Shown: piece after piece, positions 33,987-42,198 of the stretch | Numbering within the stretch: the stretch's first letter is position 1 | Layout: every line of letters starts with the position of its first letter | From: Faecalitalea cylindroides ATCC 27803 | GTDB taxonomy: Bacteria; Bacillota_I; Bacilli_A; Erysipelotrichales; Erysipelotrichaceae | Assembly: GCF_000469305.1 (NCBI RefSeq) | Contig: NZ_KI270990.1 | Span: 1 to 64,000 of the forward strand | DNA length: 64,000 nt | Reading direction: 5' to 3' | The notes under the pieces: generated by a model | What the model saw: the letters and a program-made list of their open reading frames with translations, nothing else | Told to the model about the DNA's origin: nothing | Database searches by the model: none | Position numbers and translations under genes: made by a program

Positions 33987-35318
33987 ATGGCAGTTTCACA
34001 AAAATCGATGACACAAGGAACCATTTGGAAACAAATGGTTGTATTCGCATTACCAATATTTTTTAGCAATCTATTTCAACAATTATATAATGCGGCTGAT
34101 TCATTAATTGTTGGTAATTTTTTAGGAAGTGAGGCCTTAGCGGCTGTAAGCTCATCAGGAAACTTAATATTTATGATGATAGGATTGTTTAATGGGATTG
34201 CCTTAGGTGCTGGAGTGGTAATTTCGCGATATTTTGGAGCGCAGGATCATGAAAATCTTCGCATTGCGATACATACAGATGTTGCTTTTGGATTGATCAT
34301 GTCTGTTATTTTGACGGTTTTAGGAGTAGTATTAGCACCATTTATATTGGAATTGATGGGCACACCAGAAACGGTCATGCCAGAATCGTTAAAATATTTT
34401 CGTGTTTATTTTGCAGGGGCTTTAGGACTTGTTATGTATAATATCTTTGTAGGAATCCTTCAATCACTAGGTGACAGCAAACATCCATTGTATTATTTGA
34501 TCATTTCGAGCCTGATTAATATTGTCCTAGATTATGTGTTGATCGCATGGTTTGAAATGGGGGTCGAGGCGGCAGCTTTTGCAACTATTCTTTCTCAGTT
34601 TGTAAGTGCATTTTTATGTATGCGCCTGTTGCACAAAAGTCAGGAAAGCTATCATCTTTCTTTTCGTGAAGTTCGAATTAATAAGGAAATGTTGAAAGAA
34701 ATATTGCGCAATGGAATTCCAAGTGGAATACAGAATTCGATTACCGGGGTAGCTAATGTCGTAGTTCAATCCAATATTAATGTTTTTGGAGCAATGGCCA
34801 TGGCTGGTTGTGGAGCGTATTCAAAAATTGAAGGTTTTGCCTTTTTACCGATTATGAGTTTTAATAACGCAATTACGACATTTGTTGGTCAAAATTTGGG
34901 AGCCAGACAAGAAAAGCGTGCCCAAAAAGGAGCAATTTTTGGAATTGTATGCAGTGTTGTGATTGCTGAAATGATAGGAATAGGGACAGTATTGTTCGCT
35001 AATCAATTGATTCTATTATTTGATAATAATCCAGAGGTCATATCATTTGGTGTTGCTAGATCCCAGATTGCAGGCTTTTTCTTCTGTTTGTTAGCTTTTA
35101 CACATGCGATATCGGCGGTAAAACGAGGTGCGGGGCAACCTATGATCCCTATGATGGTAATGATCGTATCTTGGTGCATTATTCGAGTTGTTTTCTTAAG
35201 TGTGACTGGATATTTGTTCCATAATATACAATTTGTTTATTGGGTTTACCCTCTAACTTGGGGAATATCTTCTTTATATTATGTTTATGATATCATTAAA
35301 CATAGAGAATTATTTTAA
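33987..35318 (+). CDS. MATE-family efflux transporter
   Basis: 443 residues with 12 predicted hydrophobic segments. MATE patterns include PIFFSNLFQQLYNAADSLIV in the first helix and MAGCGAYSKIEGFAFLPIMSF near the middle, and the repeat half FNNAITTFVGQNLGA. It is a distant relative of the transporter at 18239. It has its own start region with TATAAT (33964-33969) and no linked regulator; the substrate is unknown. Confidence 0.92.
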   Translation: MAVSQKSMTQGTIWKQMVVFALPIFFSNLFQQLYNAADSLIVGNFLGSEALAAVSSSGNLIFMMIGLFNGIALGAGVVISRYFGAQDHENLRIAIHTDVAFGLIMSVILTVLGVVLAPFILELMGTPETVMPESLKYFRVYFAGALGLVMYNIFVGILQSLGDSKHPLYYLIISSLINIVLDYVLIAWFEMGVEAAAFATILSQFVSAFLCMRLLHKSQESYHLSFREVRINKEMLKEILRNGIPSGIQNSITGVANVVVQSNINVFGAMAMAGCGAYSKIEGFAFLPIMSFNNAITTFVGQNLGARQEKRAQKGAIFGIVCSVVIAEMIGIGTVLFANQLILLFDNNPEVISFGVARSQIAGFFFCLLAFTHAISAVKRGAGQPMIPMMVMIVSWCIIRVVFLSVTGYLFHNIQFVYWVYPLTWGISSLYYVYDIIKHRELF

Positions 35319-35343
35319 AAGACGAGTAGTTCGTCTTTTTTTG
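35317..35343 (+). terminator. Intrinsic terminator after the second MATE gene
   Basis: AAAAGACGA (35317-35325) and TCGTCTTTT (35331-35339), loop of 5, then T run. Confidence 0.88.
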
Positions 35344-35353
35344 TAAATGAAAA

Positions 35354-35384
35354 GAGGTACGATTGATCGTACCTCCTTTTTTTT
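35354..35384. terminator. Bidirectional terminator between the MATE and PBP1 genes
   Basis: The palindrome AGGTACGAT-TG-ATCGTACCT (35355-35374) has T8 on the plus side and a short T run on the minus side, so it can end the convergent PBP1 transcript and backs up the MATE terminator. Confidence 0.8.
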
Positions 35385-35386
35385 AT

Positions 35387-37921
35387 TTAAAATAGGTTTA
35401 ATAATTGTTGAATCAATTTTCTTGGATCCCAGCTTAAGATAGCAGCAATATTTTGTGTCTGTGCACCTGTATTACCATCATTTCCGGAACCTCCTTGGCC
35501 ACCATCACCGCCGGTTCCTCCACCTGGAGTTGGTGGATATGTACATGTTGTGCCATCCCAAGTACCACCTTGAGCAATACATTCTTCTTCAGGAGTTGGA
35601 GGATATGTACATGCTGTACCATCCCAAGTACCGCCATTGGCGATACATTCTTCTTCAGGAGTTGGAGTTTCAGGTTCTTCTTCCTCTTCTTTTACACAAG
35701 TAGAGCTTTCTGCATCCCAAGTACCGCCTTCAGCTTCACAAGCTTGTTGTTCTTCAGATGTATCATCTTCATCGTCATCTGTTGAAGATGTATCTGGATC
35801 TCCTTTGCTAGCAAATTCAGTCTTGATATAACCACCTTTATAATCAGTGATTCCATCTGGGCGAGGGATATCCACATATTGTTCTCTAGAACTCATGTAA
35901 TCTAATAAGTAATCAGTGATTTCAAAGGCCATATTGTAATATATGATCTGGTTAACTGGTATATAGTAACCTTGCTGTTCATATTGAGTTAAGTAACCAG
36001 ACCAGCAGGCGACAGTGTATGCACTCGAATATCCAACTGACCATTCATCACGAATTGCAGCTTGTGGAATACCGTATTCCAATCCGTAAATTCCCCAGTC
36101 GGATGTACCAGATTTACCATAGATTGGATAAGAAGATGAAGCTAACTGATCATTCATCATTCCATAGTTTCCATTGACTACGTCATATAATAATTGAGAC
36201 ATCATCCATGCGGCTTGTTCTGAAATTACTTGAATAGGTTCTAAATTCGGAGTGACTTCAGAATTATCATTACGGTATACGATCTTACGAATCGTATGAT
36301 CTTCGATTCGTTTTCCACCATTGGCAAATATCGTATATGCACTTGCCTGTTCTCTTGAAGAGGCCTGCATATCAGCACCACCGATACAATATTGTTCAAC
36401 GAAAGCTTCTGCAACATCATCGGTATATCCCAAATTCTTACAATATTCAATCCAGTAATCATAACCTGTCTGATCAACGAGATCGATCATGGCTTGAGCA
36501 GCCGGCGTATTTTTAGAAACTCCTAAGGCTCTGGCCAATGACATTTTTCCATCGTATTTACCATCGGAGTTACCTAAATTAGTTCCTGATTTAAAGTAAT
36601 CTTTTGCGGCGTCATTTACTGTATGCACTGTAGACCAACCTAAAATATCGAAAGTCGATGCATAGGCTAATAATGGTTTCATAGATGAACCAGGTGAACG
36701 TTGCATAATTGAACTATCTTTACGATCAGCTGATGTAGAATCATAGAAACGACCTGGACCGACTGCCAAGACTTCACCAGTGTCATTATCTACAACCGTG
36801 AAACCTACATCAAACGCTTCATCTGGGAAGGCAAAGATTTCACCATTACAGATAGCGTTTGCCTGATTTTGAAGATCAGTATCAAGACATGTATAAACGT
36901 CCATTGGAACAATAGCTGGATCTTGTCCAGTTAAGGTTGCAGCTTCATTTAGTACTTGATCTAAGTATGCAGCATATGGATTTGAGTTTTCCTGTTCTAC
37001 ATACTGAAGAGAAAATGAAAGATCTGTATTTACATATAAATTGTATTCTTCTTCGGTGATGTATCCGTGTTGTAACATCATTGTCAGTGTTGTATTACGA
37101 CGTTCTGTCGCAAGTTGTAAATGATCGGTATCTGGATCATTGATGTTATTGATTGGATTGTAGTAGTCAGGCGCATTGATTGCTCCGGCTAAAAATGCAG
37201 CTTCACCGACATTCAATTGAGAAACATCTTTATTGAAATAATAATTGGCTGCTTTTTGTATACCTCGAGTACTACTGCCTGAACCAAACCAGATTCGATT
37301 TACATAGAATTCAAAGATAGCTTCTTTATCAATCGTCTGCTCTGCAATCAAAGATAGATAAATCTCTTGAACCTTTAATTTGATTTGATCTACTGTTGTA
37401 TAGCTTCCAGATTCTTTTAACTGTTCTTCTTTTTGTTTTGTGAAAGCATTGTCAATCATCTGCATGGTCAATGTTGAACCACCCTGTGAGAAGTCTCCAG
37501 TTCTTAGGTTGGTTAAGGCAGCGGCCATAAAACGAGGAAGGTCAAATCCATTATGTTCAAAGAAACGAGAATCTTCAATAGCTAAAAAGGCATCAATTAC
37601 AGACTGTGGTATTTGTTCATAAGATACATCTTCACGAATTTCAGAACCTAATTCTGTCCATAAGTTTCCATTTCCGTCAAATATTCGCGTGTTTTGTGTT
37701 GTGACAAGTCCGTCTTGATTAAAACGCATACCATCTGGATCATTGACAATATTAACAAGGATAAAGAATACAGATATGCATCCTACCAAAAAAACTGTCA
37801 GGACCCCAATAGCGAGTTTATTCCAAATATCCAGTTTTCTTCGCCCTTTTGGTTTAGGGCTTTTTGGTGGCTTGGAATCTGAACTTGTATTATTCTTGAG
37901 TTTTGACATTAGTTTTGCCAT
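35387..37921 (-). CDS. Class A penicillin-binding protein (PBP1) with a Cys-repeat C-terminal tail
   Basis: 844 residues from the start at 37921 (AAGGAGG upstream). An N-terminal cytoplasmic tail and membrane helix (about 35-60) precede a GT51 glycosyltransferase domain (EDSRFFEHNGFD with catalytic Glu; GGSTLTMQMIDN) and a transpeptidase domain with SSMK (SxxK) and KSGT boxes. It polymerises and cross-links peptidoglycan. After about residue 715 comes a low-complexity acidic region and three repeats of the form C-x(3)-GGTWD-x(4)-C (CEAEGGTWDAESSTC, CIANGGTWDGTACT, CIAQGGTWDGTTCT), then a Gly-rich stretch. The tail is not part of standard PBP1. It follows recU by 4 bases, as ponA does in Bacillus. 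Confidence 0.93.
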   Translation of the reverse strand: MAKLMSKLKNNTSSDSKPPKSPKPKGRRKLDIWNKLAIGVLTVFLVGCISVFFILVNIVNDPDGMRFNQDGLVTTQNTRIFDGNGNLWTELGSEIREDVSYEQIPQSVIDAFLAIEDSRFFEHNGFDLPRFMAAALTNLRTGDFSQGGSTLTMQMIDNAFTKQKEEQLKESGSYTTVDQIKLKVQEIYLSLIAEQTIDKEAIFEFYVNRIWFGSGSSTRGIQKAANYYFNKDVSQLNVGEAAFLAGAINAPDYYNPINNINDPDTDHLQLATERRNTTLTMMLQHGYITEEEYNLYVNTDLSFSLQYVEQENSNPYAAYLDQVLNEAATLTGQDPAIVPMDVYTCLDTDLQNQANAICNGEIFAFPDEAFDVGFTVVDNDTGEVLAVGPGRFYDSTSADRKDSSIMQRSPGSSMKPLLAYASTFDILGWSTVHTVNDAAKDYFKSGTNLGNSDGKYDGKMSLARALGVSKNTPAAQAMIDLVDQTGYDYWIEYCKNLGYTDDVAEAFVEQYCIGGADMQASSREQASAYTIFANGGKRIEDHTIRKIVYRNDNSEVTPNLEPIQVISEQAAWMMSQLLYDVVNGNYGMMNDQLASSSYPIYGKSGTSDWGIYGLEYGIPQAAIRDEWSVGYSSAYTVACWSGYLTQYEQQGYYIPVNQIIYYNMAFEITDYLLDYMSSREQYVDIPRPDGITDYKGGYIKTEFASKGDPDTSSTDDDEDDTSEEQQACEAEGGTWDAESSTCVKEEEEEPETPTPEEECIANGGTWDGTACTYPPTPEEECIAQGGTWDGTTCTYPPTPGGGTGGDGGQGGSGNDGNTGAQTQNIAAILSWDPRKLIQQLLNLF

Positions 37922-37925
37922 GAAT

Positions 37926-38510
37926 TCAATCCTCCTTAAAATATTTTGCATCCACTTCTTTTAGGTACGCTAATCGTGGACGCAGTCCTTCTTTGATCAG
38001 TTGACCATTTTCTAAAAACCATTTATATGGAATAAAGCTTTTTGTCGTCTGATGATATTCTTTGATAAGCAATGGAGCATCGACTAAAAAAGTTTGGTGA
38101 TAATATGAAAAACGAATGATAAAGAAACCAATTCCTTTGTGAAGCTTGACTTTTTCTAGATGCTCGATTTGATGATCATGGATCATCATTTTTGGGAATC
38201 CAGTTTTATTTTTCGTTTCCTTTGCTTCAAAGTCGATATAACATCCCCTATATACCCCATTGTAATCTGTAGTAGAAGGAGTTTTATAATAAGCTTCTAC
38301 AATCTTAGCCTTATTTCTAGCCGGGTAATCCACTCGAACCACTTGTATAGGTGTTGGTTTCTTATATATCAGCGCAATATCACAAGCTCTATAATACTTG
38401 TTTGAATCATTGATATCTGATTCAAGACTCATTCCTCGTTGTGAATAAGTCGTGCTGGACTGTGATAAATTAACCGGTGAAATAGCGGTAGGATATTTTA
38501 TCGTGCTCAT
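37926..38510 (-). CDS. recU: Holliday junction resolvase RecU
   Basis: 194 residues from the ATG at 38510 (MSTIKYPTAISP); a longer frame from 38546 has no support. Signature blocks are RGMSLESDINDSN, ALIYKKPTPIQVVRVDYP, PSTTDYNGVYRGCYIDFEAKETKNKTGFP with the catalytic Asp/Glu/Lys, and HQIEHL. It resolves Holliday junctions in recombination and chromosome segregation. The recU-PBP1 pair and divergent gpsB reproduce the Bacillus gene order. Confidence 0.96.
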   Translation of the reverse strand: MSTIKYPTAISPVNLSQSSTTYSQRGMSLESDINDSNKYYRACDIALIYKKPTPIQVVRVDYPARNKAKIVEAYYKTPSTTDYNGVYRGCYIDFEAKETKNKTGFPKMMIHDHQIEHLEKVKLHKGIGFFIIRFSYYHQTFLVDAPLLIKEYHQTTKSFIPYKWFLENGQLIKEGLRPRLAYLKEVDAKYFKED

Positions 38511-38554
38511 CGAAAATATTATATATGAAAAGATAAGAACATTCAAATTTGCGA

Positions 38555-38583
38555 TTGATTTTTTAGTCCAAAGACGGCATAAT
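38555..38583 (+). promoter_or_regulatory. Promoter of gpsB
   Basis: TTGATT (38555-38560) and CATAAT (38578-38583) at 17 bp, in the divergent interval between recU and gpsB. Confidence 0.55.
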
Positions 38584-38608
38584 GTATAGAGAATTGGGGG
38601 AACGAATT

Positions 38609-38941
38609 ATGGCAAAAGATACAAATTTGACAGCTCAAGTTATTTATGAAAAAGAATTTCATGTAGATATTAAAGGATATGCGCCTGCAGAAGTAGATGA
38701 ATTTCTAGATCAGATCATTGAAGATTATCAGATATATGATGAAAAAATTGAAGAATTAGGACAGGCTTTGACCCGTTATGAAGAGAAAATTAAAGAACTT
38801 TCTCAACAAATTTTCACTCTTCAGACAGAAAATCAAAACTTGAACGAAAAAGTTAATGCTGACTTTGTGAATGGTAACAGCGATATGGTAGATGTTTTAA
38901 AACGTATCGCACGTTTAGAAAAAGCTGTATTTAATCAGTAA
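38609..38941 (+). CDS. gpsB: Cell division protein GpsB
   Basis: 110 residues from the ATG at 38609. The DivIVA-like N-terminal domain has KEFHVDIKGYAPAEVDEFLDQI (membrane and partner binding), followed by a coiled coil (about 45-90) and the C-terminal ARLEKAVF helix that mediates trimerisation. GpsB links PBP1 to the division site in Gram-positives; its position next to the PBP1 operon and before rnpB is the usual one. Confidence 0.95.
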   Translation: MAKDTNLTAQVIYEKEFHVDIKGYAPAEVDEFLDQIIEDYQIYDEKIEELGQALTRYEEKIKELSQQIFTLQTENQNLNEKVNADFVNGNSDMVDVLKRIARLEKAVFNQ

Positions 38942-38947
38942 GAGAAG

Positions 38948-39300
38948 ATGAGTCTGGGTCTAGACAGTCGCTGGCGTTAAGCTAGAGGAAAGTCCATGCT
39001 CGCACGATCTGTGATGATCGTAGTGTTTGTGCTAGATGAATTAATAAGTCTAGGCAGGTCCCAACCTGACGGCCGTCGATTTTCCTAAGGGAAACTATGG
39101 AAATAGACTATAAAAGTGCCACAGAGACGAGTCAATATGGAAACATATTGAGTGGAACGGGTAAACCCCGCAAGCGAGAAACCCAAATTTGGTAGGGGAG
39201 TCAGCCGGATTGAAACGAAATGAAGGCTGGATAACGAAAGTTATAGATAAATGACTGTCACTGACTTGTCAGAACAGAACATGGCTTATTGATCCAGATG
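38948..39300 (+). ncRNA. rnpB: RNase P RNA (B-type)
   Basis: P1 is formed by TCTGGGTC (38953-38960) and GATCCAGA (39291-39298). The conserved GAGGAAAGTCCATGCTCGCAC opening (from about 38985), ACAGAGACGAGTC, GGAACGGGTAAACCCCGCA and GAGAAACCCAAATTTGGTAG, and the end ACAGAACATGGCTTATTGA are universal RNase P blocks, and the layout fits the Bacillus (B) type. It cleaves tRNA leaders. It follows gpsB as in Bacillus and is ended by its own terminator. Confidence 0.95.
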
Positions 39301-39302
39301 TT

Positions 39303-39329
39303 AAGCAGGTGTAAAATCCTGCTTTTTTT
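39303..39329 (+). terminator. Intrinsic terminator of rnpB
   Basis: AAGCAGG (39303-39309) and CCTGCTT (39318-39324) with T7. Confidence 0.9.
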
Positions 39330-39352
39330 CTCGTATTTTTAAAATTATGTGA

Positions 39353-39475
39353 TACAATACCTGAGGAAAGAAAGTAGGTGGAATGATGTCTCCAGATCCG
39401 AGTGAATATTATTCGAATAGTTTTGACAAATGCGGAGGCATCGTTAAACAGTAGCCTCCGTCTATAAAGGAGGGG
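39353..39475 (+). promoter_or_regulatory. corA leader: extended -10 promoter, leader ORF and mutually exclusive hairpins
   Basis: An extended -10 (TG-A-TACAAT, 39350-39358) begins the leader. In it, CGGAGGC (39433-39439) pairs perfectly with GCCTCCG (39454-39460). The CCTCC of the latter (39455-39459) can instead pair with GGAGG (39469-39473), the corA ribosome-binding site. The first pairing frees the corA start and the second blocks it. The left arm lies inside the leader ORF, so translation of that ORF decides which forms. No M-box sequence is visible. Confidence 0.6.
39386..39454 (+). CDS. MgtL-like leader peptide upstream of corA
   Basis: A 22-codon ORF (23 if the tandem ATG at 39383 is used) with AGGTGG at 39376-39381. 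It encodes MSPDPSEYYSNSF followed by DKCGGIVKQ and stops at 39452-39454, inside the leader hairpin. The start Met-Ser-Pro-Asp-Pro resembles MgtL of enteric bacteria, whose Met-Glu-Pro-Asp-Pro start makes ribosomes drop off when Mg2+ is low. Its place before a CorA-type Mg2+ transporter fits a Mg2+-sensing leader. That it is translated is inference. Confidence 0.55.
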   Translation: MSPDPSEYYSNSFDKCGGIVKQ

Positions 39476-39479
39476 TACT

Positions 39480-40430
39480 GTGTTAGAATTCTACAAAACA
39501 TTTGAAGATGGTACACGCAAGATCGATGCAGCTGAACCAGGTTGCTGGATCAATGCGGTAGCACCCACAGAAGAAGAAAGAAATTATCTAATTGAAGAAA
39601 TTGGAGTTTTGCCGGAATTTGTAAAATCTTCTTTGGATGAAGAAGAAAGTTCACATATCGATTACGATGATGATTTTAGACAGACACTGGTCATTGTCGA
39701 CTATCCAAGTGCCGATGATGAGCAGACCGGAGAAGATTTTACAACTTTGCAATATACGACCTTGCCATTAGGTGTTGTGATTTTAAAAGGATATATTGTA
39801 ACAATTTCTCTACATGAAAATTACAATATAGAAGATATGGCTCAGCAGCGAATCAAAGGAATTGATACTCGTTTAAAAACACGTTTCTTGTTGTTACTTG
39901 TCTTGCGCATATCACAACGCTATTTAATTTACTTAAGACAAATTGATCGCTTATCTTCAAGAACAGAAATGCGTTTACATCAGTCCATGCAAAATAAAGA
40001 ATTGATTCAGATGTTAGGGTTGGAAAAATCTTTAGTATATTTTTCAACATCTTTAAAATCTGTTGAGATTACTTTAAATAAGATCATGCGAGGAAAACAA
40101 ATTAAACTATATGAAGAAGATGAGGATTTGTTGGAAGACGTAATGATCGAGGTGCATCAGGCCATTGAGATGTGTAACATTTATTCAAATATCTTGTCTG
40201 GTACGATGGATGCCTTTGCGAGCGTGATTTCTAATAACTTGAACATCGTAATGAAAGTTTTAACCGTTATCACGATCGTAATGTCAATTCCAAATATTAT
40301 CTTCAGTTTTTATGGAATGAATGTTGATGGACTTCCATTTGCTTCAAGTATCTGGATTCCAATTGGTATTGCCGTTGTTGCATGTGCGATTGCAACGTAT
40401 ATCTTCTCTAAAAAAGATATGTTTCATTGA
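39480..40430 (+). CDS. corA: CorA-family magnesium/divalent cation transporter
   Basis: 316 residues, starting at GTG 39480 behind AAAGGAGGGG (39466-39475). The long N-terminal cytoplasmic domain ends in a pore helix, and the C-terminal has two transmembrane helices (about 248-275 and 286-308) with the signature YGMN loop (FSFYGMNVDG) between them. The product should be a pentameric Mg2+ channel. Expression is probably controlled by the leader ORF and hairpins just upstream. A long structured terminator follows. Confidence 0.93.
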   Translation: MLEFYKTFEDGTRKIDAAEPGCWINAVAPTEEERNYLIEEIGVLPEFVKSSLDEEESSHIDYDDDFRQTLVIVDYPSADDEQTGEDFTTLQYTTLPLGVVILKGYIVTISLHENYNIEDMAQQRIKGIDTRLKTRFLLLLVLRISQRYLIYLRQIDRLSSRTEMRLHQSMQNKELIQMLGLEKSLVYFSTSLKSVEITLNKIMRGKQIKLYEEDEDLLEDVMIEVHQAIEMCNIYSNILSGTMDAFASVISNNLNIVMKVLTVITIVMSIPNIIFSFYGMNVDGLPFASSIWIPIGIAVVACAIATYIFSKKDMFH

Positions 40431-40441
40431 TATAGAAAAAT

Positions 40442-40497
40442 AGAGTCTAAGAGCTCAGTAGATCTAATATCTATTTTGAGTCAAGACTCTTTTTTTC
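40442..40497 (+). terminator. Long branched terminator after corA
   Basis: Outer stem AGAGTCT (40442-40448) with AGACTCT (40484-40490); inner pairs CTCA/TGAG and TAGAT/ATCTA extend the structure; T7-8 follows. Confidence 0.8.
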
Positions 40498-40615
40498 ATC
40501 GCTATATTCGAAATGAATTGTTTTTTTAATTAGAAGCACAAAATAATTTAAAAGTTATAACATTTACTTTCTTTTTTTTGTGGCTGTGCTATGCTTGAAG
40601 CAAGGAAGTGATATC

Positions 40616-41494
40616 ATGCAATTATCAATAATTACCGATCAAATCAATCAGGATTTTGAAACAGCTTTACAAATCATTCATGAACACGGTTATAAGTATA
40701 TCGAAATCCATAATGTTTTTTCAAAATCTATCGAAGAGTGTAACGACAAAGAAGTAAAAAAAATTAAAGAATTAGTTCAACGTTATGAAGTAAAAGTAAC
40801 GAACATAGCGAGTACTATCTTTTTCTTGTGTCCTTTATACGAAAACGATCAAGTTACTTTGTTCAATCCTGAGTTTTATTCGATTAAAGGAAATGTTCAC
40901 ACGCATTTAAGGTATCTTGAGAATGCTTGTAAAATTGCTCTAGAACTTGACTGTAAACGAATTCGTGTATTTCCATTTCGTTGGCCAGATAATAGAAAAC
41001 CGCCTTTTGGCACAAAAGAGGATATGGAAATTATCTTGAATAACCTATTGTTGGCAGAAAAAATTGCTCGTAATTATGGAATTACGCTTGTCTTAGAGAA
41101 TTGTCCATATTCGCATCTACCAAAGGGGAAGATGACCTTACAATTGGTTCAACAGATCAATAGTCCTTATCTCAAGCTTTTGTGGGATCCAGCCAATTCA
41201 TATCGCGCCTTTAAACAAAATGTTCCATTAGAATATCAGGGGATAACACTGATTGAAGAATTAAAAGAAGTTTATCCTTACATCGATCATATTCATGTCA
41301 AAGATTATCATTATGTAGAAGGATTTAAAAAACCGTTTGTGCATAAACCAATCTATGATGGGGATATTGATTATGATTCTATCTTTGCCTACCTAAAAGA
41401 ACAAGGCTATGATAAAGCACTGTCCTTAGAGCCAGAAGTTAGTCATAAAGAAGCCTTGTTATGCATGAAAAGACTACAAGAAAAGACAAAATAA
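40616..41494 (+). CDS. Sugar phosphate isomerase/epimerase-like TIM-barrel protein
   Basis: 292 residues from the ATG at 40616 with AAGGAAGTGA before it; an upstream start at 40580 would lack a ribosome-binding site. The AP-endonuclease-2/xylose-isomerase-like fold is visible through metal-ligand blocks YIEIHNV, LVLENCPYSH, LLWDPANSYR, IDHIHVKDYH and the final LSLEPEVSH. Members act on sugars, inosose or related compounds; the substrate here is unknown. It is monocistronic and shares a bidirectional terminator with thiT. Confidence 0.85.
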   Translation: MQLSIITDQINQDFETALQIIHEHGYKYIEIHNVFSKSIEECNDKEVKKIKELVQRYEVKVTNIASTIFFLCPLYENDQVTLFNPEFYSIKGNVHTHLRYLENACKIALELDCKRIRVFPFRWPDNRKPPFGTKEDMEIILNNLLLAEKIARNYGITLVLENCPYSHLPKGKMTLQLVQQINSPYLKLLWDPANSYRAFKQNVPLEYQGITLIEELKEVYPYIDHIHVKDYHYVEGFKKPFVHKPIYDGDIDYDSIFAYLKEQGYDKALSLEPEVSHKEALLCMKRLQEKTK

Positions 41495-41516
41495 AAAGCA
41501 GGGATTCCTGCTTTTT
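41494..41516. terminator. Bidirectional terminator between the TIM-barrel gene and thiT
   Basis: AAAAGCAGG (41494-41502) and CCTGCTTTT (41507-41515) with T tracts on both strands. Confidence 0.8.
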
Positions 41517-41519
41517 GAT

Positions 41520-42029
41520 TTATTTCTTGATGCTTGGTTCTACAGCTTTATATAGAAGAGGAACGATGATCAAACCTAAGATCAAAGTTGGAACCATGTA
41601 TGTTGCCTGGTAAACGATGCTTCCCCATAAATCAACACCCCACACAACAGTTCCAGAAATGGTTGAACAAACAAAACGAATGAAGTTTGTTACCAATACA
41701 CCTGTATAGAAATAACCAAAGTTTGGAAACAAACATGCGATTCCATATACACTGAATGCTAATAAATAGTCTAGTAAAAAACCTAGTAAATCAGGTGTAT
41801 ACATAGGTCCTGTTACAAATTGAGCGAATACGGAAACAACGGATACAAATAATCCTTTCTTCCATCCTAGATGATAACTAGCCATTAACAAAGCTAGAGT
41901 AGATACACCTAGGCTTCCTCCGTTTGGCATTTGGAAGATTCCTAATGTATTGACAAATGTGTCCAATACCATAAATAGGGCAACATAAAACGCCATCAAA
42001 ACTAGATCTTTAACTGATAAATTCTTCAT
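41520..42029 (-). CDS. thiT: ECF-type thiamine transporter substrate-binding component ThiT
   Basis: 169 residues from the ATG at 42029, with GGAGGTG 7 bases upstream. Five to six hydrophobic helices and the blocks MPNGGSLGVSTLALLMASYHLGW-like and GFLLDYLLAFSVYG match ThiT, the membrane S-component that binds thiamine and works with a shared EcfAAT module (not in this window). The TPP riboswitch directly upstream supports thiamine or precursor uptake. Confidence 0.92.
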   Translation of the reverse strand: MKNLSVKDLVLMAFYVALFMVLDTFVNTLGIFQMPNGGSLGVSTLALLMASYHLGWKKGLFVSVVSVFAQFVTGPMYTPDLLGFLLDYLLAFSVYGIACLFPNFGYFYTGVLVTNFIRFVCSTISGTVVWGVDLWGSIVYQATYMVPTLILGLIIVPLLYKAVEPSIKK

Positions 42030-42036
42030 AAAAAAA

Positions 42037-42055
42037 CACCTCCATGTTTGAGGCG
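42037..42055 (-). terminator. TPP-riboswitch expression platform hairpin masking the thiT ribosome-binding site
   Basis: Read on the minus strand, CGCCTC (42055-42050) pairs with GAGGTG (42042-42037), one G-U pair, followed directly by T7 (42036-42030) and the thiT ATG. The right arm is the ribosome-binding site, so one hairpin could both end transcription and block translation. Confidence 0.6.
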
Positions 42056-42092
42056 TAAGGATCATTACAAAAATATCAAATACTTTTATAGA

Positions 42093-42171
42093 CTCCCTAC
42101 GCTAGCATTACCTAGTTCAGGTCATGAGGGACCGTTATCATAACATCTCAGCCAAAATTGGCGCCCCTGTC
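42093..42171 (-). ncRNA. TPP riboswitch (THI box) upstream of thiT
   Basis: On the minus strand the order is GGGGCGCC, GGCTGAGATG, then ACGGTCCCTCATGACCTGA and AGGTAATGCTAGCGTAGGGAG, which are the conserved blocks of the TPP aptamer (CUGAGA pyrimidine-sensing helix; ACCUGA and GNUAAUGC pyrophosphate side). TPP binding should switch off the thiamine transporter. Confidence 0.95.
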
Positions 42172-42198
42172 TTGACAGTTCTATTATAGATATTTTTT

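Noticed and set aside
35453-35785. Plus-strand Cys/Thr/Ser-rich open frames opposite the PBP1 tail
   Set aside because: They are antisense reflections of the repeated PBP1 coding text, without ribosome-binding sites or family resemblance.
39353-39479. M-box Mg2+ riboswitch before corA
   Set aside because: The leader is too short (about 120 bases) and none of the conserved M-box blocks is visible; the leader ORF model explains it better.
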